DNA from: JBBTDV01 sp038042605
GTDB taxonomy: Bacteria; Bdellovibrionota; UBA1018
NCBI GenBank assembly: GCA_964358645.1
Contig: CAYHPW010000007.1
Location: forward strand, 13,585 to 77,584
Length of the DNA: 64,000 bases
Direction of reading: 5' to 3'
Part shown: positions 8,901-16,924 of the stretch, piece by piece
How positions within the stretch are numbered: the stretch's first letter is position 1
How the letters are laid out: the number at the start of each line of letters is the position of its first letter
Notes under the pieces: model-generated
Databases searched by the model: none
Seen by the model: only the letters and a program-made list of their open reading frames with translations
What the model was told of the DNA's origin: nothing
Position numbers and translations under genes: made by a program

Positions 8901-9586
8901 ATACCGTAAAGAGCAAGAAACAGTTTTTAATCGCGCCATCACTCCTTTCGGCTGACTTTTCTTGCTTACGTGATGAGGTAAAGTCCGTTGAAGACGGCGG
9001 GGCTGATTGGCTTCATATAGATGTCATGGATGGACATTTCGTTCCGAATCTCACAGTTGGTCCGCTTGTAGTTAAAGCGATAAGGCCATGGACGAAACTG
9101 CTGCTGGATTGTCATCTGATGGTTTCTAACCCGGATGTCTGGATAGAGCCATTTGCAAAAGCAGGAGCCGATGTCATCACGGTTCATGCGGAGGCCACGG
9201 ATCATCTTAACGGGCTGCTAAGCCGCATCCATGAGCTTGGTTGCAAGGCTGGCGTATCAGTGAATCCGTCTACTCCTCTTACGGCAGTAGAGGAAGTTTT
9301 AGGTAACGTGGATCTTGTGCTTATAATGAGCGTGAATCCTGGTTTTGGTGGCCAAAAATTTATCGATGGTACGTTGTCTAAAATCGAGCGTCTTTATAAA
9401 AGCCAGGCCAAATGCCAAGACGCCAGAAATTTTCTTATTGAAGTGGATGGCGGAGTGAATAGCAAAAATATTTTAAAACTTAAGAAAGCCGGTGCTGATA
9501 TATTTGTCGCCGGTTCTGCGATTTTTTCCGAGAAAGACCGCAAAAAGAGCATACAGAAATTAAGGCAGGCGCTTAAGGAAGTTTAA
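8897..9586 (+). CDS. rpe: ribulose-phosphate 3-epimerase
   Basis: This enzyme interconverts ribulose-5-phosphate and xylulose-5-phosphate in the pentose phosphate pathway. It is a 229-residue TIM barrel with the family signatures APSLLSADF near residue 12, WLHIDVMDGHFVPNLTVGP near 38-56 (metal-binding histidine and catalytic aspartate), LLDCHLMVSNP, MSVNPGFGGQKFI near 145, and EVDGGVN near 180. Every expected active-site residue is present. It begins in an ATGA overlap with the glycosyltransferase and precedes hutH by a few bases. The sequence does not show why a pentose pathway gene should sit before the hut genes. Confidence 0.97.
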   Translation: MNTVKSKKQFLIAPSLLSADFSCLRDEVKSVEDGGADWLHIDVMDGHFVPNLTVGPLVVKAIRPWTKLLLDCHLMVSNPDVWIEPFAKAGADVITVHAEATDHLNGLLSRIHELGCKAGVSVNPSTPLTAVEEVLGNVDLVLIMSVNPGFGGQKFIDGTLSKIERLYKSQAKCQDARNFLIEVDGGVNSKNILKLKKAGADIFVAGSAIFSEKDRKKSIQKLRQALKEV

Positions 9587-9598
9587 AGGAGTTTGGCA

Positions 9599-11128
9599 AT
9601 GCTTACGCTGGGAGAAAAGCCATTAAGGCTTCAAGATATTTACGATGTCGCAGTGAAGTATGAAAAGGTCGAACTCTCGCCAGACGGGCGTGAGAAAATC
9701 GGGCGGTCACATAAATTCTTACGTTCAGAGATTGAAAGCGGCAAACCAATGTACGGGGTCAATACAGGTTTTGGGTTGCTTTCCGATGTGAGCATCCCTG
9801 CTGAAGATCTCGAAACACTTCAGTACAACCTGATAAGATCACATGCGTGCGGGGCTGGTGAGTTGCTTGATGATATATATTCGCGGGCGATGCTGCTTTT
9901 GAGAGCAAATGCGCTTGTCGCCGGATATTCGGGTGTAAGCGTTAAATTGGTGGAGCACGTCCTTACATTGCTAAATCGCGGTGTTTGCCCGCTGATCCCA
10001 TCCCAGGGATCAGTCGGAGCGAGTGGCGATCTGGCGCCGCTCGCGCATCTTGCGCTTGTTTTGATCGGTGAAGGACGCGCCAGGGTCAAGGGTGAAGAGA
10101 TGAGCGGTGCTGCGGCTCTACGCGCGGCTGGGCTTAAGCCAATCCGGCTCGGTCCTAAAGAAGGTTTGTCGCTTATCAATGGAACGCAATTCATGACGTC
10201 TCTTGGTGTGCTAGGCTTGCTTGAGGCGGAACAGCTTGCATATATCGCTGACATATGTGGCGCGATGACTTTAGAAGCCATGCGCGGGACCGAGAAAGCA
10301 TTTGAGCCAGAAATCCAAGAATTAAGGCCACACCCAGGACAAATCATGGTTGCCGATAGGATCCGCTCGTTACTTCTTACCGGTGGGTTTAAAAGTGAAA
10401 TCGCAAAGAGCCACGAAAATTGCGGTAAAGTACAAGATCCATATAGCATTAGGTGCATTCCCCAGGTACACGGCGCATCCCGTGATGCGATGAGATTTGT
10501 CAGGGACGTGCTGGAGCGTGAAGTGAATTCTGTCACTGATAATCCATTAGTTTTCCCTGGAGATTGCAAAAAGGCCGGCAAAATACTTAGTGGCGGAAAT
10601 TTTCACGGCCAGATTGTCGCAATTGCCATGGATTTGCTGTCGATAGCCGCTTCGGAACTTGCGAGCATTTCAGAACAAAGAATCGAGAAGCTAGTTAATC
10701 CTGTTATTTCAGGACTTCCGCCGTTTCTAGCGGCACATGGCGGATTGAACAGTGGATTCATGATTGTCCAGGTTGCGGCGGCAAGCATAGTTTCTGAAAA
10801 CAAAACACTTTGCCACCCAGCCAGTGTTGATTCAATCCCGACATCTGCTGACAAGGAAGACCACGTAAGCATGGGTGCTTGGGGTGCCAGGAAAGCGCTC
10901 CAGGTTATTAAAAATGTAAGACGCGTCATTGCTATGGAACTACTTGCATCTTGTCAGGCAATTGAATTTTTAAGACCGCTCAGGACTTCCGCCTTTCTTG
11001 AAAAAATACACCATATAGTCAGGAAGAAAATACCTAAGCTTGATACCGATAGATCTTTATACGATGACATCGCTGCTCTTGAGACGATGATTGAGAACCG
11101 TGAATTCAAACTGGAAGGTTTACTATGA
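9599..11128 (+). CDS. hutH: histidine ammonia-lyase
   Basis: HutH deaminates histidine to urocanate, the first step of histidine degradation. The 509-residue protein has the Ala-Ser-Gly triad that cyclises into the MIO cofactor, in GSVGASGDLAPLAHLAL near residues 137-153. It also has the early YGVNTGFG loop, the QDPYSIRCIPQVHGA segment and the SADKEDHVSMG motif. AAGGAG at 9586-9591 lies 7 bases before ATG 9599, so I use that start, not the TTG at 9593. It is the first of three consecutive hut genes; hutU begins in its stop codon (ATGA). No hut repressor or transporter is nearby. Confidence 0.97.
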   Translation: MLTLGEKPLRLQDIYDVAVKYEKVELSPDGREKIGRSHKFLRSEIESGKPMYGVNTGFGLLSDVSIPAEDLETLQYNLIRSHACGAGELLDDIYSRAMLLLRANALVAGYSGVSVKLVEHVLTLLNRGVCPLIPSQGSVGASGDLAPLAHLALVLIGEGRARVKGEEMSGAAALRAAGLKPIRLGPKEGLSLINGTQFMTSLGVLGLLEAEQLAYIADICGAMTLEAMRGTEKAFEPEIQELRPHPGQIMVADRIRSLLLTGGFKSEIAKSHENCGKVQDPYSIRCIPQVHGASRDAMRFVRDVLEREVNSVTDNPLVFPGDCKKAGKILSGGNFHGQIVAIAMDLLSIAASELASISEQRIEKLVNPVISGLPPFLAAHGGLNSGFMIVQVAAASIVSENKTLCHPASVDSIPTSADKEDHVSMGAWGARKALQVIKNVRRVIAMELLASCQAIEFLRPLRTSAFLEKIHHIVRKKIPKLDTDRSLYDDIAALETMIENREFKLEGLL

Positions 11129-12804
11129 GTACCGGAGCTAGACTAGTGCGTGCCAAGCGCGGTTTAACTCTTGAGTGCCGAGGGTGGCAGCAAGAGGCTG
11201 CGCTTCGCATGCTAATGAATAATCTTGATCCTGATGTTGCAGAGAGGCCGCAGGACCTTGTTGTCTATGGTGGCAGCGGAAAGGCAGCAAGAAACTGGCA
11301 GTGCTATGACGCCATCGTGGCTTCGCTTAAGGATCTTGGTGATGATCAGACACTGCTCATCCAGAGCGGCAAGCCAGTGGCTGTTATGCCGAGCCATGAG
11401 ATGGCACCAAGAGTTTTGATTTCAAATAGCATGCTTGTGCCCAAATGGGCTACGTGGGAGCATTTCCGCGAACTCGAGGATCGCGGCTTGATGATGTATG
11501 GCCAGATGACCGCTGGTTCGTGGATTTATATAGGAACTCAAGGGATTCTTCAGGGCACTTATGAAACATTTGCCGAAGCAGGCAGACAACATTTTGGTGG
11601 AGACTTAAGTGGAAAAGTCATCCTAACTGCTGGACTTGGTGGAATGGGAGGGGCCCAGCCTCTTGCAGGCACAATGGCTGGTGCGGTTTTACTCGCCATA
11701 GAGGTTGATCCTGCGCGTGTGCGGCGAAGGCTCGAAACAGGCTATCTTGACCTGGTCGCAGATTCGCTTGATGAAGCACTTAAGCTGGTTGAATCAGCGA
11801 AAAAAAACAAAAAGGCACTAAGTATAGGCTTAGTGGGCAATGCTTCAGAGATTTACTGGGAGCTTTTACGCAAAGGTTTTGCACCTGATCTTGTGACGGA
11901 TCAGACCAGTGCGCATGATGAATTGAACGGTTATATTCCGGCAGGGTTTAATGTTGAAGAAGCTGCCAACCTTCGTAGCACGGATCCAAAATCATATATC
12001 GAGAGATCACTAAAAAGTATGGCCAGACATGTAGAAGCCATGCTTGAGTTCCAGAAAAATGGCGCACATGTTTTTGATTACGGCAACAACATCCGCGCAC
12101 AGGCCGAGCGGGCAGGAGTAAAAAATGCATTTTCATTCCCTGGTTTTGTCCCGGCTTATATAAGGCCACTCTTTTGTGAAGGGCGTGGGCCGTTTAGATG
12201 GGCGGCTCTTTCCGGTGATCCTGCCGATATCAAAGCTACTGACAAGCTCATAATGGAATTATTTCCACAGGACACGAGCCTTAAGCGATGGCTTGCTATG
12301 GCGGATGAGAAAATTAAATTCCAAGGTCTCCCTGCAAGAATATGCTGGCTTGGTTACGGCCAACGCGAGAAGGCTGGGCTTGCATTCAATTATCTAGTCA
12401 GGAAAGGGAAAGTAAAGGCACCGATTGTTATCGGGCGTGATCATCTTGATTGCGGTTCCGTCGCTTCGCCTAATCGCGAGACAGAGGGGATGAATGATGG
12501 TTCAGATGCCGTTGCTGATTGGCCTGTCCTAAATGCCTTGATAAATGCCGTTAACGGAGCGTCGTGGGTGAGTTTGCATCATGGCGGTGGTGTGGGTATC
12601 GGGTATTCCATACACGCTGGGATGGTTATAGTCGCGGATGGTACGAGTGGGGCTGACGTAAGGCTTTCGCGTGTTTTAAATTCCGATCCTGGTATGGGGA
12701 TAATCAGGCATGCTGATGCTGGCTATGATCGCGCGAAGGAGATAGCGCGCAGCGAGTTTAAGAACCGCGGCGGAAGCGTCCCAATGATTTCCAAAAATGG
12801 CTAA
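11125..12804 (+). CDS. hutU: urocanate hydratase
   Basis: Urocanase adds water to urocanate to give imidazolonepropionate, using NAD as a tightly bound electrophile. The 559-residue length is normal. Visible family segments are NNLDPDVAERPQDLVVYGG near the start, ILTAGLGGMGGAQPLAGTMA (dinucleotide-binding region, near residue 165), DQTSAHDELNGY, and the C-terminal DHLDCGSVASPNRETEGM with the conserved cysteine. SWVSLHHGGGVGIGYS also fits. The start ATG overlaps the hutH stop, and the 3' end overlaps the hutI start by 8 bases, so the three hut genes are tightly coupled. Confidence 0.98.
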   Translation: MSTGARLVRAKRGLTLECRGWQQEAALRMLMNNLDPDVAERPQDLVVYGGSGKAARNWQCYDAIVASLKDLGDDQTLLIQSGKPVAVMPSHEMAPRVLISNSMLVPKWATWEHFRELEDRGLMMYGQMTAGSWIYIGTQGILQGTYETFAEAGRQHFGGDLSGKVILTAGLGGMGGAQPLAGTMAGAVLLAIEVDPARVRRRLETGYLDLVADSLDEALKLVESAKKNKKALSIGLVGNASEIYWELLRKGFAPDLVTDQTSAHDELNGYIPAGFNVEEAANLRSTDPKSYIERSLKSMARHVEAMLEFQKNGAHVFDYGNNIRAQAERAGVKNAFSFPGFVPAYIRPLFCEGRGPFRWAALSGDPADIKATDKLIMELFPQDTSLKRWLAMADEKIKFQGLPARICWLGYGQREKAGLAFNYLVRKGKVKAPIVIGRDHLDCGSVASPNRETEGMNDGSDAVADWPVLNALINAVNGASWVSLHHGGGVGIGYSIHAGMVIVADGTSGADVRLSRVLNSDPGMGIIRHADAGYDRAKEIARSEFKNRGGSVPMISKNG

Positions 12805-14044
12805 GAGAACGAAAACTAAAACACATACTCTGGCAATTGTTCATGCGAGTGAGCTTCTTACAGGCACTGGCGTGCGCAGGAAAGACGGACGGCGTATTGT
12901 ACAAGATGATATCGGCCGGATTAGTGACGGCGCTTTGGTCTATACATTAAAACGTAGCGCAGGAAGGTTGATCCCAGATCGTATTAAGTGGGTCGGTCAG
13001 ACAGCGTCGCTTCCAAAAAAATATTTAACCGCCCAAAAAATCGACTTAAAGAACAAGCGCGCTGTAATTCCTGGAATGGTGGATTGTCACACACATCTTG
13101 TTTTTGCCGGTGACAGGTCAGATGAATTTGCAGCAAGATGTGCCGGTGCTACATATCAGGAGATAGCCGCGCGTGGTGGTGGAATAGCTGCCACCGTGAG
13201 AGCAACAAGAGCTGCTTCCATAGCTGAGCTTGAGCGTTTGGCCGTACCACGGCTGAAAAAGGCTGTTGGTTATGGTGTAAGGACCATAGAAATCAAGAGC
13301 GGCTATGGTTTGTCTGTAGGTGATGAATACAAAATTCTAGAAGTCATAAAGCGCTTAAAGGCGCGGTTTTTGGAGTTAACCATCGTCCCGACATTTCTCG
13401 GCGCGCATGCTTTTCCACAGGATTTAAGTCACGAAGAGTACATGCGTGTACTTACCGATGTGATGCTGCCAGAGGTCGCTCGAAGAAAACTTGCCGACAG
13501 CTGTGATATTTTTATTGATGAAGGATATTTTTCAATCCATGAAGCTCGCGTGCTGCTAGAAAAAGCCCGTACCCTCGGATTGAGCGTAAAAATTCATGCT
13601 GACGAACTCTTCGATACGGGCGCTACGGGATTAGCCGCAGAAATAGGTGCTTTATCGGCAGATCATCTGCTTAAAATCTCTGATGACGGCATAAGACGAT
13701 TGGCTAACTCAAACACTGTGGCGGTGCTTTTGCCTGGTACTGCTTTGTTTCTTAAAGCCAAGTACGCCCCAGCTAGGAAGCTCATTGATGCCGGCGCCGC
13801 CGTTGCGCTTGCAACTGATTTTAATCCTGGCACATGCATGTGCCTTTCTCTCCCTGTGATTATGGCCCTTGCTGCTGTTAATATGTGCATGGGTGCTGCT
13901 GAGATTTTTGCGGCGATCACTTACAACGGCGCCAAGGCTCTTGGTTTAGAAAAAAATAAAGGGACGCTTGAACCAGGAATGGACGCAGATTTCACCATCC
14001 TGCCGTTTAAGCGTTTTGAGGAATGTTATTATCAGTTGGGGTAG
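12797..14044 (+). CDS. hutI: imidazolonepropionase
   Basis: HutI hydrolyses imidazolone-5-propionate to N-formimino-glutamate. The 415-residue amidohydrolase has the metal-binding DCHTHLVFAGDR near residue 95, the substrate segment EIKSGYGLS near 165, KIHADELFDTGA near 265, ALSADHLL, and the catalytic aspartate region VALATDFNPGT near 335. The N-terminal 75 residues contain a lysine- and arginine-rich insertion (about residues 1-70) longer than in many relatives. The next enzyme of the pathway (HutG or HutF type) is not in the window. A perfect palindrome lies just downstream. Confidence 0.96.
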   Translation: MAKRTKTKTHTLAIVHASELLTGTGVRRKDGRRIVQDDIGRISDGALVYTLKRSAGRLIPDRIKWVGQTASLPKKYLTAQKIDLKNKRAVIPGMVDCHTHLVFAGDRSDEFAARCAGATYQEIAARGGGIAATVRATRAASIAELERLAVPRLKKAVGYGVRTIEIKSGYGLSVGDEYKILEVIKRLKARFLELTIVPTFLGAHAFPQDLSHEEYMRVLTDVMLPEVARRKLADSCDIFIDEGYFSIHEARVLLEKARTLGLSVKIHADELFDTGATGLAAEIGALSADHLLKISDDGIRRLANSNTVAVLLPGTALFLKAKYAPARKLIDAGAAVALATDFNPGTCMCLSLPVIMALAAVNMCMGAAEIFAAITYNGAKALGLEKNKGTLEPGMDADFTILPFKRFEECYYQLG

Positions 14045-14062
14045 GCTTCTTGTTGAAAACAG

Positions 14063-14090
14063 AGGGACAAGACGCGCACGTCTTGTCCCT
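14063..14090. repeat. perfect 12-bp palindrome between convergent genes
   Basis: AGGGACAAGACG at 14063-14074 and CGTCTTGTCCCT at 14079-14090 are exact inverted copies with a 4-base spacer (CGCA). It lies between the ends of hutI and the minus-strand secreted-protein gene. A stable hairpin would form in either transcript, but no proper U-run follows on the plus strand and only a short TTTT on the minus strand. It may end transcription imperfectly, or be a dispersed REP-type palindrome; I saw no second copy here. Confidence 0.6.
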
Positions 14091-14139
14091 GAAGTAATAG
14101 TAGGTTCAGATTCAAAGCGCAACATGGGCTTCGTTTTTA

Positions 14140-15060
14140 CTATAATATCGGATTTTCTTGGCAGGTAACATTCATGATATAGTCCTTAAATCTGAAAAAT
14201 TTAGATAAAATATTGTTATTACTTTCCTGTGATTCCCGATAGAGATTGTAAACAACTATCTCCGGTGTGATTTCAACAATGTTTGATAAAAAAACAAACT
14301 TATTTGTTCCAATGTCTGTTTCAATTAATTGCATTCTAAAGTAACCGGTACCATCTAGTACGCCACGTATAGCAATTGCTCGTGATGAACTGATTTGCAT
14401 TAGAACTGAACTCACGCCTCTGGTAATATTTTTTAATGCAACAAATGATGCACTTCCTAGTGCTTTATCAGGGATGAGTGGATAATTAAGAATTGGGGCT
14501 AATTCTTTAGGAATACTTTTTATTCCGTAGTAGTCGTAAAGAGAAACCTGACAAAAAGTACCGTTATTATTTTTTGTAATTTCGTTCGGCAGCATTTGCG
14601 TGAGAATCTTGGCAGAAACTGTGTAGAGGTTTGAACCTTCAATTCCAGAAATTCCAAACAATTCATGCATGACCAAACCTAATCGAGACTTCTGTGAAGA
14701 TTCTTTTCTCAGACGCTCCCATGATGATTGTTTAATTAATATCCGGTTATTTGCGGGTTCATTTATAGCGTCAAGTGAATGTTGTGGCATCTCATTGAGT
14801 AAAAGAGTTTCACGGAATTCTACATTTAATGTTTCAAGACGGCGCTCAATTTTATTAATCGGAAGGTCTGGAAAGCGGGTATGGTTTGCTTTTATGAAAT
14901 CCAGAATTTGATAGCCCGCAGTGATAACCTCCTGGCTATAACTATTACCCCCACCACTATGGTCACCGCCTGAATTTGCCATTAAAGACGAGCTGGAAAG
15001 AATAGACACTGTAATTAGAGCCAGTCTTATTTTTTTTAATTTAAACAAAATTGTTTTCAT
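14140..15060 (-). CDS. secreted protein of unknown function beside a TIGR02147 regulator
   Basis: This 306-residue protein has a signal peptide (basic start, hydrophobic core LALITVSILSSSS, likely cleavage near LMANSGG). A glycine- and serine-rich patch GGDHSGGGNS follows. Around residues 140-165 is MHELFGISGIEGSNLYTVSA. This resembles a His-Glu metal-site helix, but I do not see a complete zinc-peptidase motif. Secreted proteins of this kind occur in predatory-type bacteria, but the function is unknown. AGAGGT precedes the ATG, and the leader contains a hairpin at 15079-15102. Divergent from the next gene, which encodes a likely regulator. Confidence 0.7.
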   Translation of the reverse strand: MKTILFKLKKIRLALITVSILSSSSLMANSGGDHSGGGNSYSQEVITAGYQILDFIKANHTRFPDLPINKIERRLETLNVEFRETLLLNEMPQHSLDAINEPANNRILIKQSSWERLRKESSQKSRLGLVMHELFGISGIEGSNLYTVSAKILTQMLPNEITKNNNGTFCQVSLYDYYGIKSIPKELAPILNYPLIPDKALGSASFVALKNITRGVSSVLMQISSSRAIAIRGVLDGTGYFRMQLIETDIGTNKFVFLSNIVEITPEIVVYNLYRESQESNNNILSKFFRFKDYIMNVTCQENPIL

Positions 15061-15078
15061 AAATTACCTCTTTTTTGT

Positions 15079-15102
15079 GGAGGCTCATCTTATGTAGCCT
15101 CC
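15079..15102 (-). promoter_or_regulatory. hairpin in the leader of the secreted-protein gene
   Basis: GGAGGCT at 15079-15085 pairs perfectly with AGCCTCC at 15096-15102 across a 10-base loop. It lies 19 bases upstream of the minus-strand start at 15060, in the divergent gap shared with the TIGR02147 gene. On the minus strand it is followed by an A-rich stretch and the ribosome site, so it may protect the messenger or be an operator. No protein partner can be named from sequence. Confidence 0.4.
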
Positions 15103-15231
15103 GGATATTACCGCACTATCGCGGCGAGTCAATAAATAACAGAGTGATTTAGTTCGAAAAAGATAAATTTCATGAAAAAGATGTATATAATTTCATTATT
15201 TATTAATCAAACCCGATAAACTATTGAATAT

Positions 15232-16044
15232 ATGGAAAAAGATCTTTTTGATTACACCGATTATCGCCAGTATTTATTGGACTGGATGGGCAGCCTGCCC
15301 AAACGTGGACGAGGTATCAGGGCTTCGGTTGCAAACGGGATTCGTTGTCCTATTTCACATATCTCACAAGTGCTTAAGGGTAAGACGGACTTTACCTTCG
15401 AACAAGCAGAAGAAGTAAATGATTTTTTAGGACACACGAGAGAGCAAGCGGAATATTTTCTTTTTCTTGTCCAACTGGCCAGAGCAGGAACTCCTAAATT
15501 AAGAAATAGAATTGAATTACAAATTCAAAAAATTCGAGAAAAGCGTTTTATATTGAAGGATCGGCTCGATGTGAAGGCATCCATTTCAAAAGAGGAGCAG
15601 GCTACTTTTTATAGCTCCTGGCTATACGCAGCTGTGCACATTCTATTAACGATTGAACAATATCAGACCAAAGAGGCCATAGCTAAATATTTTGCTGTTT
15701 CTCCAAAGAAGATAGCCGAGATCCTTGAGTTCCTAGAAAGGTTGGGATTAGCAACCCATGAGCAAGGTCGGTTTGTAGCTAGTACTTCACGGCTTCACCT
15801 TGGCCATGATTCGCCAATGATAGTAAAACATCACATCAATTGGAGGCTACAAACGATCCGATCTCTTGAGCGAGAAGACGCCAGCGAATCACTTCATTAT
15901 TCCTCTGTAGTGAGCATTTCTAAAAATGATGTTAGTCAAATCAAATCGCTTTTGGTGAAAGCAATTGAAGGAACCAAATCCATCATCCGTGATTCAAAAG
16001 AAGAAGAACTGCATTCATTTTGTTTGGATTTTTTCAAAATCTAA
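15232..16044 (+). CDS. TIGR02147 / DUF4423 family protein, probable transcription regulator
   Basis: The 270-residue protein begins DLFDYTDYRQYLLDWM, the recognisable entry of the TIGR02147 family. A helix-turn-helix-like segment RASVANGIRCPISHISQVLK follows near residues 30-50. A second winged-helix region (about residues 140-185) reads AIAKYFAVSPKKIAEILEFL then ERLGLATHEQGRFVAS. The C-terminal part matches the DUF4423 region, ending EELHSFCLDFFKI. Family members are presumed DNA-binding regulators and are expanded in Bdellovibrio-type and Fibrobacter genomes. The gap to the divergent secreted-protein gene is 171 AT-rich bases, so regulation of that neighbour is a reasonable inference. Confidence 0.8.
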   Translation: MEKDLFDYTDYRQYLLDWMGSLPKRGRGIRASVANGIRCPISHISQVLKGKTDFTFEQAEEVNDFLGHTREQAEYFLFLVQLARAGTPKLRNRIELQIQKIREKRFILKDRLDVKASISKEEQATFYSSWLYAAVHILLTIEQYQTKEAIAKYFAVSPKKIAEILEFLERLGLATHEQGRFVASTSRLHLGHDSPMIVKHHINWRLQTIRSLEREDASESLHYSSVVSISKNDVSQIKSLLVKAIEGTKSIIRDSKEEELHSFCLDFFKI

Positions 16045-16253
16045 TTATCAGTGTAACTCATGGTGGCCGGTAAAAAAATTGCCAACTGCTTTATATTGTA
16101 CCAGGCCAGTATTTAGTGGCGCGTGTAAAATAGGCAAAAATATGTAGTTAGAAACATATGTGGTTTAATACATATACTTTATATAAACAGCCGAAGTTTA
16201 CCACGCATACCAACTAGTGTATAGACGCACAAACAACCCCTGTTCCGCCGCTG
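16045..16253. other. AT-rich gap with no gene seen
   Basis: The first 209 bases of the 421-base gap between the regulator and the coiled-coil gene hold only short frames with no ribosome site and no recognisable protein. The rest of the gap is the decayed HNH fragment listed next. Confidence 0.5.
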
Positions 16254-16400
16254 TTATGTGTATGGCCGCTTAAACTGATTCATGTGCGCAGCTCCGTAAA
16301 CTTGCACGGCTGCAAGAGCGTTATGGGCTTTACCTCGTAGTGTGATATTAGCAGGATCTTGTGATGTGCCGCCTAAGCCCGTGCGTGCTCGTGGTTGCCT
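16254..16400 (-). pseudogene. C-terminal remnant of an HNH endonuclease
   Basis: A 48-residue open frame without a start codon runs to a TAA at 16254-16256 and contains GLGGTSQDPANITLRGKAHN followed by ALAAVQVYGAAHMNQF. This matches the second half of an HNH nuclease domain, where an Asp-Pro-x-Asn-Ile/Leu turn and a His-Asn pair follow a glycine loop. The first zinc or catalytic histidine, normally shortly upstream in an Asp-His context, is missing, and a stop codon interrupts the frame just 5' of the fragment. It is therefore a decayed gene. The identification is pattern recognition, without a database search. Confidence 0.6.
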
Positions 16401-16465
16401 TTAAAGTAAGGTCCCAGACCCATTGCCACTAAAAATACTGACCGGGTACGAAATAGCAGCTAAAG

Positions 16466-16924
16466 TTAATTTCTAGAATGAGCAACAGATTGAACTAATT
16501 TTTCAACCCCATCGATTCGCATTTCCAAGCGGTCCTGGCGTTGAGCTAATCCAGTATAGCCTTCGATTACAAGACTGTTTTTTGAATTTTGCTCCTCTAC
16601 AAGAATTCCGACACGGGCAACTTCTGCAGCTACATGATGAACTGCTTTCATAACATCTTCAACCTTCGCTTCTACTTGGCTGACCTTCGCTTCTACTTGG
16701 CTGACCTTCGCTTCTACTTGGCTGACTTTCGCGTCCACTTGGCTGATTTTTGCATCTAGTTGCTTGATGTCAGACTTTAACTCAGATCTAAGTTCGCTGA
16801 TGTCTGCCTTGAGCTCTGATCTAAAAAGATGAAGCATTCCTTGTGTTGCTGGTAGACTTTTAGATTGTGGTGTAAGTCGTGGAATAGGATAAAGGCGATT
16901 TTGTTTTGTTTTTGGCTTTTTCAT
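16466..16924 (-). CDS. heptad-repeat coiled-coil protein
   Basis: This 152-residue protein has a basic start (KKPKTKQNRLYPIPR). A long predicted coiled coil runs from about residue 30 to 90, in which SQVEAKV repeats exactly in tandem after LKSDIKQLDAKISQVDAKV. A second helical part ends RQDRLEMRIDGVEKLVQSVA. There is no signal peptide or membrane segment. AGGAG lies 8 bases before the ATG, which supports the start. The heptads come from 21-bp DNA repeats at 16662-16766. The pattern resembles short coiled-coil proteins of the DUF1640/CCDC90 kind or phage-tail-like trimers, but I would not assign a family. Confidence 0.7.
   Translation of the reverse strand: MKKPKTKQNRLYPIPRLTPQSKSLPATQGMLHLFRSELKADISELRSELKSDIKQLDAKISQVDAKVSQVEAKVSQVEAKVSQVEAKVEDVMKAVHHVAAEVARVGILVEEQNSKNSLVIEGYTGLAQRQDRLEMRIDGVEKLVQSVAHSRN
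16662..16766. repeat. 21-bp tandem repeats encoding heptads
   Basis: Three identical copies of accttcgcttctacttggct plus a final g occupy 16662-16682, 16683-16703 and 16704-16724. Two diverged copies follow to 16766. Each unit codes for one seven-residue coiled-coil turn of the minus-strand protein. The identity of the central copies implies recent duplication or gene-conversion-type maintenance, so coil length may vary between strains. Confidence 0.85.

Noticed and set aside
9820..10581. A 253-codon frame antisense to hutH
   Set aside because: Long but overlaps an intact histidine ammonia-lyase with all motifs; no plausible protein family or start signal.
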